A stretch of DNA of 7,417 bases, taken from NCBI GenBank assembly GCA_023443705.1, contig JAEZTD010000053.1, forward strand, positions 1 to 7,417, given 5' to 3'. Of the stretch, positions 1-5,990 are shown piece after piece. The position numbers and the translations under genes are program-made. The DNA is from Bacillota bacterium. Its GTDB lineage: Bacteria; Bacillota; Clostridia; Christensenellales; Aristaeellaceae. The notes below the pieces were generated by a model. That model made no database searches. It was given only the letters and a program-made list of their open reading frames with translations, and was not told the origin of the DNA. How positions within the stretch are numbered: position 1 is the stretch's first letter; every line of letters begins with the position of its first letter.

Positions 1-297
1 CTCCAACGTATCCTGAACCATATCGTTGAATCTCTCGCGCTTTTTTGTGTTCGTCCCTGTAATGCCCTTGTCCGCGTACACATCAACAAATTCCCATGCG
101 GCATTGGACTGGATATATTCGGTATAGTAGCTTACCTGCGTAGCGTAGGAGGTTTGCTGTTCTTCGCTATTCGTGGAAACGCGGGCATAGGCAGCCACGC
201 GGCGTTTGTGAGTATTGATAATTGGCATCGCCGTAAAGCGGTTCAGGGTGGCGGGAACCATCGTAACGCGCGGCGTAATCACTCGTGCTTCGCTCAT
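1..297 (-). CDS. Serine recombinase, N-terminal fragment (runs off window edge)
   Basis: The first 99 codons of a second serine recombinase are visible; the rest lies beyond position 1. The N-terminal resolvase fold is recognisable from the YARVS motif (residues 37-41, Ser41 the probable nucleophile that attacks DNA), followed by a Q-T-S-Y-x-T-Q-V-S-Y-Y helix and the VYADKGITGT stretch (about 73-82) typical of the family. The ATG at 297 is preceded by AAAAAGGAGA (306-315) at good spacing. It overlaps the stop of the upstream recombinase in an ATGA, so the two are probably translationally coupled. It is clearly related to the upstream protein (shared YARVS, TQVS-Y, YIQ, ITGT), which points to an old tandem duplication. 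Role inferred: site-specific integration/excision of the prophage, perhaps with its partner. The fragment is too short to tell whether the C-terminal DNA-binding part is intact. Confidence 0.9.
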   Translation of the reverse strand, partial: MSEARVITPRVTMVPATLNRFTAMPIINTHKRRVAAYARVSTNSEEQQTSYATQVSYYTEYIQSNAAWEFVDVYADKGITGTNTKKRERFNDMVQDTLE

Positions 298-1595
298 TGC
301 GCATATCTCCTTTTTGCGTGCTCCGCCGCCTGCTGGCGCATGGATTCATCCCAGCTATCACGCCGGGACTTGTCCTGCCAAACGCGGGTTTCCTCGGTAC
401 CATCTTTGAACAAATAGACCAGATGGTTGAATGCCGGAACGCGAAGTACCTGAATGCGTTCCTTAAAAACAGCCTCATCGAACTCAGTCAGGCCGAGCAC
501 GGAGGCTGTGGTACTCAACAGAATTTCTTCGGGGATTTGCTTGGTATGGCAGTGCTTCTTTCCATACACCAGAAAAGTACCGCAATTCCAAGCCGTTTCT
601 GTGCGGCTGACCTTGCGACGATACTTCTTTCCGCATTTCTCACAGCAGATCATACCAGTAAAGGCGGTGTATTGCGGTGCCTTTCGCTCTATGCCGTTGC
701 GAATGCGGTTGCCTTCCATCTGTTCTTGTACCCGAAGGAACATTTCTGGCGGTATGATGGCCGGATGAGTGCCTTCGGCGAAATACTTTGGTAACTCCCC
801 GTGATTGATTTTCTCAGCCTTGGTCAGATGATCTGCGACATACTTTTTTTGGAGCAAGGCATTCCCAGCATATTTTTCATTCTTCAACATATCCAACACC
901 CGTTTCGGCGACCAAAGCCCGCCTCGATAGGACGGTATATTTCGTTCGCGCATGATTTCCGATATTTCAGTCACGCCCACGCCGCTTAGGTAGGACTCGA
1001 ACACCCAGCGCACCACAAGCGCCTCTTCGGGTTCGATGCGAATCTGCCCCTTGTGAATGCGGTATCCATAGAGAAAGCGCCACGTCACCGGGTTTCCGGC
1101 CTCGTAGCACTTTCGGATACGCCACTTGCAGTTTTCAGAAACGTTCCGGCTTTCCTCCTGTGCATAAGAAGCGAGGATGGAAAGCATCAACTCTCCACCC
1201 TCGCTTATGGAATGAATATTCTGTTCTTCAAAGTAGACGTCAATGCCCAGCGCCTTGAGTTCCCGCACCGTTTCGAGCAAAGTGACCGTGTTCCGGGCAA
1301 AGCGGGAGATGCTCTTGGTAATCACCATGTCGATCTTCCCGGCCCGGCAATCGGCAACCATCCGCTGAAAGTCAGCCCTGTTATCCTTCGTGCCGGTAAT
1401 TGCTTCGTCTACATACACCCCGGCATATTCCCATTTGGGATTCTGCTGAATGTATCCGCTGTAATGGCTCACCTGTGTGGACAGCGAATGTCGCATGGTC
1501 TCCTTATTGGATGAAACACGGGCGTAGGCGCAAACTCGCAGACGCACCCAAGCGGGCGGCTTGCTATGCATGACCTTTTGTATCTTTCTCGTCAC
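294..1595 (-). CDS. Large serine recombinase (probable prophage integrase)
   Basis: This is a complete 433-residue serine recombinase, which cuts and rejoins DNA at attachment sites through a phosphoserine intermediate. The resolvase catalytic domain spans about residues 19-165, with YARVSS (probable nucleophile Ser28) and the SISRFARN arginine motif (Arg98, Arg101). The recombinase domain follows (about 175-290, including the YGYRI and SPKRVLDMLKNEKYAG segments). A zinc beta-ribbon uses C318-x2-C321 with C338 and C349. The C-terminal tail after the ribbon is short, and I see no long leucine-rich coiled coil of the kind used by some phage integrases. The start chosen is GTG at 1595 because AAGGAGGTGA (1601-1610) sits right before it; the frame stays open to 1649 but without such a site. 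The gene lies after a strong terminator, so it probably uses its own promoter. Its stop overlaps the next recombinase by ATGA. The family is certain; being the integrase rather than an accessory recombinase is inference. Confidence 0.93.
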   Translation of the reverse strand: MTRKIQKVMHSKPPAWVRLRVCAYARVSSNKETMRHSLSTQVSHYSGYIQQNPKWEYAGVYVDEAITGTKDNRADFQRMVADCRAGKIDMVITKSISRFARNTVTLLETVRELKALGIDVYFEEQNIHSISEGGELMLSILASYAQEESRNVSENCKWRIRKCYEAGNPVTWRFLYGYRIHKGQIRIEPEEALVVRWVFESYLSGVGVTEISEIMRERNIPSYRGGLWSPKRVLDMLKNEKYAGNALLQKKYVADHLTKAEKINHGELPKYFAEGTHPAIIPPEMFLRVQEQMEGNRIRNGIERKAPQYTAFTGMICCEKCGKKYRRKVSRTETAWNCGTFLVYGKKHCHTKQIPEEILLSTTASVLGLTEFDEAVFKERIQVLRVPAFNHLVYLFKDGTEETRVWQDKSRRDSWDESMRQQAAEHAKRRYAQ

Positions 1596-1613
1596 GCTGT
1601 TCACCTCCTTGTA

Positions 1614-1649
1614 GTGTCGCATATTACCTCTGGTGCCCCTGAATAGCAA
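1614..1649 (-). promoter_or_regulatory. Candidate promoter for the recombinase pair
   Basis: On the minus strand TTGCTA (1644-1649) and TAATAT (1621-1626) are separated by exactly 17 bases, a sigma-A-like layout with four of six matches in each box. It lies between the lysis-operon terminator and the recombinase GTG start, where an independent promoter would be needed. Moderate match only, so tentative. Confidence 0.45.
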
Positions 1650-1676
1650 GATAAATCAATGCCGGGATATAGGTAG

Positions 1677-1730
1677 AAAAAAGACCACAGGGAGGCTTCC
1701 CCTACGGTATAGGGGAAAGCTCCGCTGTGG
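1677..1730 (-). terminator. Rho-independent terminator after the lysis operon
   Basis: On the minus strand a long stem-loop has outer arms CCACAG/CTGTGG (1725-1730 with 1685-1690), a second paired block GGAG/CTCC, and an inner perfect block TTCCCCTA/TAGGGGAA around a short loop. It is followed by TC and six T residues (A6 at 1677-1682 on the plus strand). It starts 10 bases after the stop codon of the SHOCT-like gene and insulates the recombinases from late transcription. There is no T tract on the other side, so it should act in one direction only. Confidence 0.93.
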
Positions 1731-1739
1731 CCTTTGGGC

Positions 1740-1895
1740 TTATGCGGCGCAGAAAATGGGGCCGTACTTCTCCCGAAGATAGCCCTCGATTTTCACGAAA
1801 TCATCTTCAGACAGAAGCCCCTCGTTGAGCATCTTTTGTGAAATGGCCATCATGGCCTGATAGCGCATCTCCCGTTCAAATTGATCGGAGGTCAA
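1740..1895 (-). CDS. SHOCT-like small protein (51 aa)
   Basis: A 51-residue protein too short for most gene callers and started from TTG. The start is chosen because GGGAGGG (1903-1909) lies 7 bases upstream, and because the nearby ATG reads out of frame into an immediate stop. The sequence runs TSDQFEREMRYQAMM, then an amphipathic helix, then LNEGLLSEDDFVKIEGYL and KYGPIF. The G-L-[IL]-[ST]-E-x-[DE]-[FY]-x-K-I pattern, two short helices with a turn, is typical of SHOCT-type C-terminal modules and of small proteins found beside serine recombinases in Clostridia mobile elements. It sits 15 bases after the endolysin stop, ends the lysis transcript and is followed by the terminator. Its function is not known; oligomerisation or a regulatory role near recombination is only a guess. 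One Cys lies near the C-terminus (FCAA end). Confidence 0.82.
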   Translation of the reverse strand: MTSDQFEREMRYQAMMAISQKMLNEGLLSEDDFVKIEGYLREKYGPIFCAA

Positions 1896-1910
1896 GCATG
1901 ATCCCTCCCA

Positions 1911-3008
1911 TCAAAGAACCTTGGAATACTGCCCGGAGACCCAACCCACCTGCGCGCCGACCACGATGGCATTCCAGCCATTCGGGGAGGTGGCGATGTA
2001 CTCGAAGGTCGTTCCCGGAGCGACGGTGGTGATCCGGGCATAGCCAGCGTCGTTGCCCACCCGGACATTGACCTTACCGCCGTCCGAAACGATGACAACC
2101 CGGTGCACATTCGTTCCCGGCACCGGTTCGGGGGTCGGCTTTTCCTCCTCAACCGGTTCGTCCTTCTTGCCTTCGTCATCGTCGGCCACAGCAGCCATCA
2201 GGGCGGCGTGGCTCTTGTCGCCGTACTTGCCGTCGACCTCCAAGCCCTCGCTCGTTTGGAATGCCTTGACCGCCGCCTCGGTTTCCTCGCCGTATTCGCC
2301 GTCCGCGCCGTGTTTCGGCAGGGAATACCCAAGCTGGAGAAGAAGCTCCTGCAGCGCTTTGACATCCGCACCGACCATGCCGCGCTTGAGTAAACGGCTC
2401 CCCAGCGTCACATCCGTGGTCGGCGGGGTTCCCTCGACTTTGCCACCCTCATACTGGATGAAGGGCAGCTTGTACCAGTGTGTCCAGCCGCGCCCTGCGA
2501 TCTTGGTCTTGACACATCCGTAGGCGAAGCCCTTCCATTCCACGGCATAACCGCCGCCCACGGTGTATCCCACATGGCCATCTTTGTGGAGCGCCAGACC
2601 GACGATGTCGGGAAGCGTTTGGATGGTTCCCCAATCCATGCCCTTGGATTTGGCGTAGGTAAACATGCCGTTGGCGCTCCGATCCGGGCAGCCGTTTGCG
2701 CCGGACTTGTTGGTAAACGATTTGTCGGTACCGATGCTCTCCAGCACGCCAATACCGGCGTTCGTCCAAGCGTAGCCCTTCGCGCCACCGATGCAGTCGG
2801 CGCACACCTTCTTGGCGGCGATATCCTGCTTATACCGGCTGGTTCGAGACGAGCCGTAGTGGGACGGGTACTGTCCGGCCTTGCGGGAGCGGACGCTCTC
2901 CGTGCATTTGTACACGCAGGTTCCGTACCAGTAGGGCTGGCCCAGCATCTTCTGGCACCATGCGGCGAAGTGTTCATTTGTTAACGGGGTGTTGATTCTC
3001 TCAGACAT
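1911..3008 (-). CDS. Endolysin: NlpC/P60-like peptidase + PG_binding_1 + SH3
   Basis: A 365-residue phage lysin that cuts host peptidoglycan at the end of the lytic cycle. The N-terminal domain (about 10-186) is an NlpC/P60-like cysteine peptidase. Cys72 in ADCIGGAKGY is the probable nucleophile, His145 in DGHVGYTVGGGY the base, and Glu157 in VEWKG may be the third polar residue. WYGT (27-30), TES and QYPSHY are hallmarks of clostridial phage lysins of this type. A peptidoglycan-binding PG_binding_1 domain follows (about 203-272: LKRGMVGADVKALQ, DGEYGEETEAAVKAFQ). Next come an acidic, proline-rich linker (about 277-298) and a C-terminal bacterial SH3 domain (about 302-365, VNVRVGND to GWVSGQY). 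There is no signal peptide, consistent with holin-dependent release. The ATG at 3008 is chosen over two in-frame starts upstream because GAGGAGG (3017-3023) lies 8 bases before it. The catalytic domain is rich in cysteine. The cleaved bond cannot be told from sequence. Confidence 0.93.
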   Translation of the reverse strand: MSERINTPLTNEHFAAWCQKMLGQPYWYGTCVYKCTESVRSRKAGQYPSHYGSSRTSRYKQDIAAKKVCADCIGGAKGYAWTNAGIGVLESIGTDKSFTNKSGANGCPDRSANGMFTYAKSKGMDWGTIQTLPDIVGLALHKDGHVGYTVGGGYAVEWKGFAYGCVKTKIAGRGWTHWYKLPFIQYEGGKVEGTPPTTDVTLGSRLLKRGMVGADVKALQELLLQLGYSLPKHGADGEYGEETEAAVKAFQTSEGLEVDGKYGDKSHAALMAAVADDDEGKKDEPVEEEKPTPEPVPGTNVHRVVIVSDGGKVNVRVGNDAGYARITTVAPGTTFEYIATSPNGWNAIVVGAQVGWVSGQYSKVL

Positions 3009-3031
3009 AGTCATTTCCTCCTCTGTTCTTC

Positions 3032-3060
3032 TGGACAAAGTACCCGGTAAACCCTATAAT
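3032..3060 (+). promoter_or_regulatory. Strong sigma-A promoter of the plus-strand gene
   Basis: TGGACA (3032-3037, five of six matches to the -35 consensus) and a perfect TATAAT (3055-3060) are separated by exactly 17 bases. Transcription would start near 3067, about 24 bases before the ATG at 3091. It is the best promoter match I found in the window and points opposite to all neighbouring genes. It lies in the leader of the endolysin gene. Confidence 0.88.
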
Positions 3061-3071
3061 TGGGACATACC
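3046..3071. promoter_or_regulatory. Imperfect inverted repeat around the -10 box (possible operator)
   Basis: GGTA-aa-CCC (3046-3054) and GGG-aca-TACC (3062-3071) form a near-dyad that brackets the TATAAT box, with one base of asymmetry between arms. A shorter dyad, TACC-C-GGTA (3041-3049), overlaps it in the spacer. A repressor bound here would block the promoter. The arms are short, so chance is a real alternative. Confidence 0.35.
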
Positions 3072-3090
3072 AAAGAAAGGCTGTGGCAAC

Positions 3091-3411
3091 ATGGGCGACA
3101 TGATCTCTCTTGCGGCATATAAAAAGAGAAAGGGCATTGCCGCGCCCAAATCTCCCTATTACACGCTCAATGCAACAGAAGCTGAAGTTTCAGTAGCTGT
3201 GAACCGAGCCGCGCAGGTCATGGTGAAGCCCATGGATTATCGTGGCAAGACGCCCTATGCCGTGCTGATTGGATATGAAGACCGGGACGGTCGAGTCAAG
3301 CTGCTGAAGGATATCTGTTGCTATCCTAGTCGCGAAACGTTTGAGATGGACGCGGGGCGCAAGAGCATGCTGACGCTCGCGTTGGTTGCGAAAAAACCCC
3401 TGGAAAACTAG
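3091..3411 (+). CDS. Uncharacterised 106-aa protein, moron-like gene with own promoter
   Basis: The only plus-strand gene in the window, placed between holin and endolysin. I do not recognise the family. The protein is soluble-looking, with no signal peptide or membrane segment. It has a basic N-terminal patch (KKRKG, residues 11-15), a likely helix at about 28-46 (TEAEVSVAVNRAAQVMV), a likely beta hairpin (YAVLIGYEDRDGRVKLL, about 56-72), an adjacent Cys-Cys pair (76-77), and a final hydrophobic strand (SMLTLALVA, 92-100). The ATG at 3091 is chosen because AAAGG (3076-3080) lies 10 bases upstream; an in-frame ATG at 3100 is possible. A near-consensus promoter lies directly upstream, so the gene is probably expressed independently of the late operon, including in the lysogen. 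This matches known phage morons (lysogenic cargo such as superinfection exclusion, anti-defence or fitness genes), but no specific function is supported. The stop TAG shares CTAG with the holin stop. I see no terminator behind it. Confidence 0.78.
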   Translation: MGDMISLAAYKKRKGIAAPKSPYYTLNATEAEVSVAVNRAAQVMVKPMDYRGKTPYAVLIGYEDRDGRVKLLKDICCYPSRETFEMDAGRKSMLTLALVAKKPLEN

Positions 3412-3863
3412 ACGGAGTCGCCATCGCCCGCGTCGGTCGTGCTATCCTGGTCATCGCGGTTGTGTAACTGCGCCAGAATGTCCTTGAGCTTATCCGGCAC
3501 AGGCAATCCGAGGTGCGCTGCGTTTTCCAGCATCGAAACACCCTCGTTCGAGAGGTAGAAGCAAATCACTGCGGAGCGCAGCGCGCCACCCGTGCCGATG
3601 ACGTGCATATCCACGACATGCCCCACGCCCACAAGCGCAATGATGACCACCTTGCGACACAACCCCTTGAATCCCACCGCGCTGGACAGCTTCTTGTCGG
3701 CAATTCCGCACATCACGCCGGTGATGTAGTCCAGCACCATGAAAACCAGCAGCGTGATGAGCAGGCCGTCCGCTCCGCCCACAAAGTACCCGAGCCACCC
3801 GCCGATGGCGGCAAATGCCATCTGCACTTTGGCCCACACCAGATCAATCGAAAAGTCCCTCAT
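3408..3863 (-). CDS. Phage holin, toxin-secretion/phage-lysis holin family
   Basis: A 151-residue membrane protein that forms lesions in the host membrane and frees the endolysin. Four hydrophobic segments are visible: about 13-30, 33-53, 72-91 and 94-113. The VLDYITGVMCGI motif in the second segment, followed by SSAVGFKGLCRKV, is the signature of the Phage_holin_4 (TIGR01593-like) family, and the length fits. The C-terminal tail (about 136-151, NRDDQDSTTDAGDGDSV) is hydrophilic and unusually acidic. The ATG at 3863 is preceded by AAAGGAGG (3868-3875); the frame is open to a GTG at 3899, but that one overlaps the terminator stem and has no usable site. The next gene downstream in the same direction is the endolysin, 399 bases away, with an antisense gene between. 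The two convergent stop codons are read from the same palindromic CTAG (3408-3411). Confidence 0.92.
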   Translation of the reverse strand: MRDFSIDLVWAKVQMAFAAIGGWLGYFVGGADGLLITLLVFMVLDYITGVMCGIADKKLSSAVGFKGLCRKVVIIALVGVGHVVDMHVIGTGGALRSAVICFYLSNEGVSMLENAAHLGLPVPDKLKDILAQLHNRDDQDSTTDAGDGDSV

Positions 3864-3889
3864 AAGTCCTCCTTTGAATAGTTGATATA

Positions 3890-3917
3890 GAAAAACCACC
3901 TCCGCATGGAAGGTGGC
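3890..3917 (-). terminator. Rho-independent terminator between tail fibre and holin
   Basis: On the minus strand CCACCT (3911-3916) pairs with AGGTGG (3896-3901), with a few further weak pairs inside the loop, followed directly by five T residues (A5 at 3891-3895). It begins about 20 bases after the fibre stop codon and ends about 15 bases before the holin ribosome-binding site. No clear promoter fits between it and the holin, so partial read-through is likely. Confidence 0.85.
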
Positions 3918-3937
3918 TGTTCCCGAGAGTGGTCAGA

Positions 3938-5980
3938 TCATGTGCCGATGGCGATCCAATCAACATCGCGCAAGGTGCTGAACGAGCCGCCAATTATGAT
4001 GCTTGCCTGAGTCGTTGATTTATTGTAGACTTTTAGGCTTCCATAATCGCCAGACCAGTTGCTGTCCGTAGTGGAATAGGTGGCGAACACCACGGGGACG
4101 GATGAAAAACCGGCACCGCTATAATATATAGTTGCACCTGTAGAACCGCTGATGCTGACTTTGCCAAAGGCAAACTTATATGGCAACAGCCCCGCTGCCA
4201 GCGTACCGGAGGTTATGGCTGATGCCGCATGGTTGTGGGAACTGGGTGCCGCCCCAAGGTTAGCCAAGGTGATCCCCAGATTGCTGCGTGCCGTGGCCGT
4301 ATCCGTTGCCCCGGTACCGCCTGCGGCGACGGTCAAGACGCCGGTGCAAGCAGACAGGGCATGCGAATGACTGGCCGCCGCCGCGCCAAGCGCCACCAAA
4401 GCTGCTGTTGCGGAGGTTGCGCCCGTTCCACCCTGCGCGATGGTGAGGGGAGCAACGAGCATGAGCGGCCAGCCAAATTCCACCGCGCCCGCAGTCTCGG
4501 CAACCTTACCGAAAGCGATCCCCGAGCCGTTCCGGTAAAAGTCCATCATGACCTGTTTGGTGCCGATACTTACAGTCTGCTCCACGGTGTGGAAGAAGTC
4601 CGTGACGCGGAGCATCAGATCAAAGCTCGATAGCACATCAAAGGTCTGCGAAAGGAGCAGGTTGGTCGAGGCTATCGCATAATTACTTGGCGCAATCGTC
4701 GTGGCTTGCGTCCAAGTGGAGGCGGAGGACAGCTTGTAGTACACCGTGCAGCTCATGGTGTTCTTGGCGTTAACCGACGAAGCGCCTGCCGTAGCTGAGA
4801 TTCGTACCCGGTTTCCGTCCGTCTGTGGCGCGGTGCCGGTGGAGTTGCATCGTTCGGCATTGAACAGCGACAGCGTCGGCGGCGCATATGCCAGCACGGA
4901 GATCGTCCGGGTGGTGTTGGCCGTCCTTCCTCGGGAATCGGTCACCGTCACTGTCAGCGTGTTGCTTCCCGCCACAGACAAGATGCCAGTGGTGAATGAC
5001 GGGGCCGTATAGGTGCTACCGCCCAGCGTGGTGCGATAGGTCGTGATGGAGCTACCCTGCGCGCCGGAGGCGGTGATGGAGACCGCCAGCTTGCTTTTAT
5101 TCTGCACATACCCGGCGAACTGCGCCGCGATACCCGCCACCGCCTCGGAGTAGTCCACGCCGGATATGGTGGGCACGACCGAGCCGGGAATGTTCAGGGT
5201 GAGCGTGCAGGTCTTGGTGCCGGTAAGCACGCCGGAGTAGTAGGTTTCACAGGTGATCGTACAAAGGCCGGAGGTCGCGGAGGGAATCCGTTGCGCCAGC
5301 GTCAGCGGCGGCGTCCATTGCACTGATTCGCCAACGCCGGAATCGATCACACCCGAGGCCCCGGCGAAGGAATAGGAGATCGTGTGCGTCGCTGCTGAAC
5401 TCAAACGGTCGGTGTAGATCGTCACGGGGGAAGCCATATCAACAGAAGATGCGGATACGCGAGGCTGACTGATGCCTTCCTCATAAGTGACGAATAATGT
5501 GGCCGCCGACCATTGGAGGTAGTTGAATGAGTAGCCCTGCCCGCTGGCGGAAGGCGAGGGATTGTACAGGCAAAACGTGTTGTTGCCAGCCTGCAGGTAA
5601 GCGGCGACGTTGTTAAAGAGTGCGCCGGAGAAGTCGTATGAAGTCGTATTTCCGTAGAACGACCCCGTAAAAGTCCCGAGCGCGTCCCCAACGTAGTTGC
5701 CGCCAGTTATTCCCGACTGAGACGCCGCTTGATACTTCGATTTGCGAAGATAGACGGTTTTGGTCGTTCCGGCACCGAAACCAGCTTCAGCGGAGGTCAC
5801 CCGCAACGTAAGGCCAATGATGATCTTGTTCAGAAGCGACAAGCCCGAGAAATGCACGATGCCAACGTAATTTGTTCCGCTGGAATAGAACTCCTGAGAT
5901 GCCGAGGAACTTTTATAGTTACTGGATTCGTTGGTTTTCCGGGTTCGCATCGACGCCGAAAAGCTAACCGTAGTCGCCAT
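3938..5980 (-). CDS. Tail fibre / minor structural protein with Ig-like domains
   Basis: A 680-residue virion protein, probably part of the host-binding tail tip. The N-terminal part (about 1-168) is a Ser/Thr/Gly-rich beta domain ending in LFVTYEEG, resembling carbohydrate-binding or structural beta sandwiches. Residues about 170-470 hold several Ig-like beta segments (for example GSNTLTVTVTDSRGRTANTT, 338-357). The segment MMDFYRNGSGIAFGKVAE (about 478-495) is typical of DUF859-type siphovirus structural proteins. Then come two fibre repeats (GGTGAT-x-A...LG...HSH / HNH, about 515-597) and a C-terminal domain (about 600-680) ending in VDWIAIG, as in many fibre tips. The H-x-H motifs at 538-540 and 582-584 may bind metal along a trimer axis. 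The ATG at 5980 is preceded by AAGGAGG (5986-5992), which overlaps the stop of the tail gene upstream. A terminator follows. The host receptor cannot be inferred. Confidence 0.88.
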   Translation of the reverse strand: MATTVSFSASMRTRKTNESSNYKSSSASQEFYSSGTNYVGIVHFSGLSLLNKIIIGLTLRVTSAEAGFGAGTTKTVYLRKSKYQAASQSGITGGNYVGDALGTFTGSFYGNTTSYDFSGALFNNVAAYLQAGNNTFCLYNPSPSASGQGYSFNYLQWSAATLFVTYEEGISQPRVSASSVDMASPVTIYTDRLSSAATHTISYSFAGASGVIDSGVGESVQWTPPLTLAQRIPSATSGLCTITCETYYSGVLTGTKTCTLTLNIPGSVVPTISGVDYSEAVAGIAAQFAGYVQNKSKLAVSITASGAQGSSITTYRTTLGGSTYTAPSFTTGILSVAGSNTLTVTVTDSRGRTANTTRTISVLAYAPPTLSLFNAERCNSTGTAPQTDGNRVRISATAGASSVNAKNTMSCTVYYKLSSASTWTQATTIAPSNYAIASTNLLLSQTFDVLSSFDLMLRVTDFFHTVEQTVSIGTKQVMMDFYRNGSGIAFGKVAETAGAVEFGWPLMLVAPLTIAQGGTGATSATAALVALGAAAASHSHALSACTGVLTVAAGGTGATDTATARSNLGITLANLGAAPSSHNHAASAITSGTLAAGLLPYKFAFGKVSISGSTGATIYYSGAGFSSVPVVFATYSTTDSNWSGDYGSLKVYNKSTTQASIIIGGSFSTLRDVDWIAIGT
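4190..4438 (-). repeat. Two degenerate phage-fibre repeats in the tail fibre gene
   Basis: Residues about 515-551 and 552-597 each read GGTGAT, a short Ala-rich helix with LG, then S-H-x-H-A-x-S-A and a G-x-L turn. The second copy has about seven extra residues (an additional LANLGA). This is the common tail-fibre repeat of trimeric fibres. Confidence 0.75.
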
Positions 5981-5990
5981 TATAGCCTCC

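Noticed and set aside
1053..1514. Long plus-strand open frames opposite the recombinase, such as 1053-1514 and 285-794
   Set aside because: They lie opposite a clearly coding gene with conserved motifs and show no recognisable domain or ribosome-binding site; the same holds for plus-strand frames opposite the endolysin, holin, fibre and tail genes.
1596..1649. An 18-codon N-terminal extension of the first recombinase from 1649
   Set aside because: The extension contains the AAGGAGGTGA ribosome-binding site that serves GTG 1595 and overlaps the candidate promoter; the extra residues do not resemble the family.
3009..3090. A minus-strand promoter for the endolysin in the gap opposite the orphan gene's promoter
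   Set aside because: Only weak boxes with wrong spacing are present (TATAGG with a poor -35 about 14 bases away), so nothing can be claimed.
3864..3899. An upstream GTG start (3899) giving the holin a longer form, or a dual-start motif
   Set aside because: The GTG lies inside the terminator stem with no spaced ribosome-binding site, whereas the ATG at 3863 has AAAGGAGG.
3938..4190. Tail fibre C-terminus as the variable region of a diversity-generating retroelement
   Set aside because: No second template-like copy of the region, no reverse transcriptase and no adenine-biased codon pattern is visible in the window.
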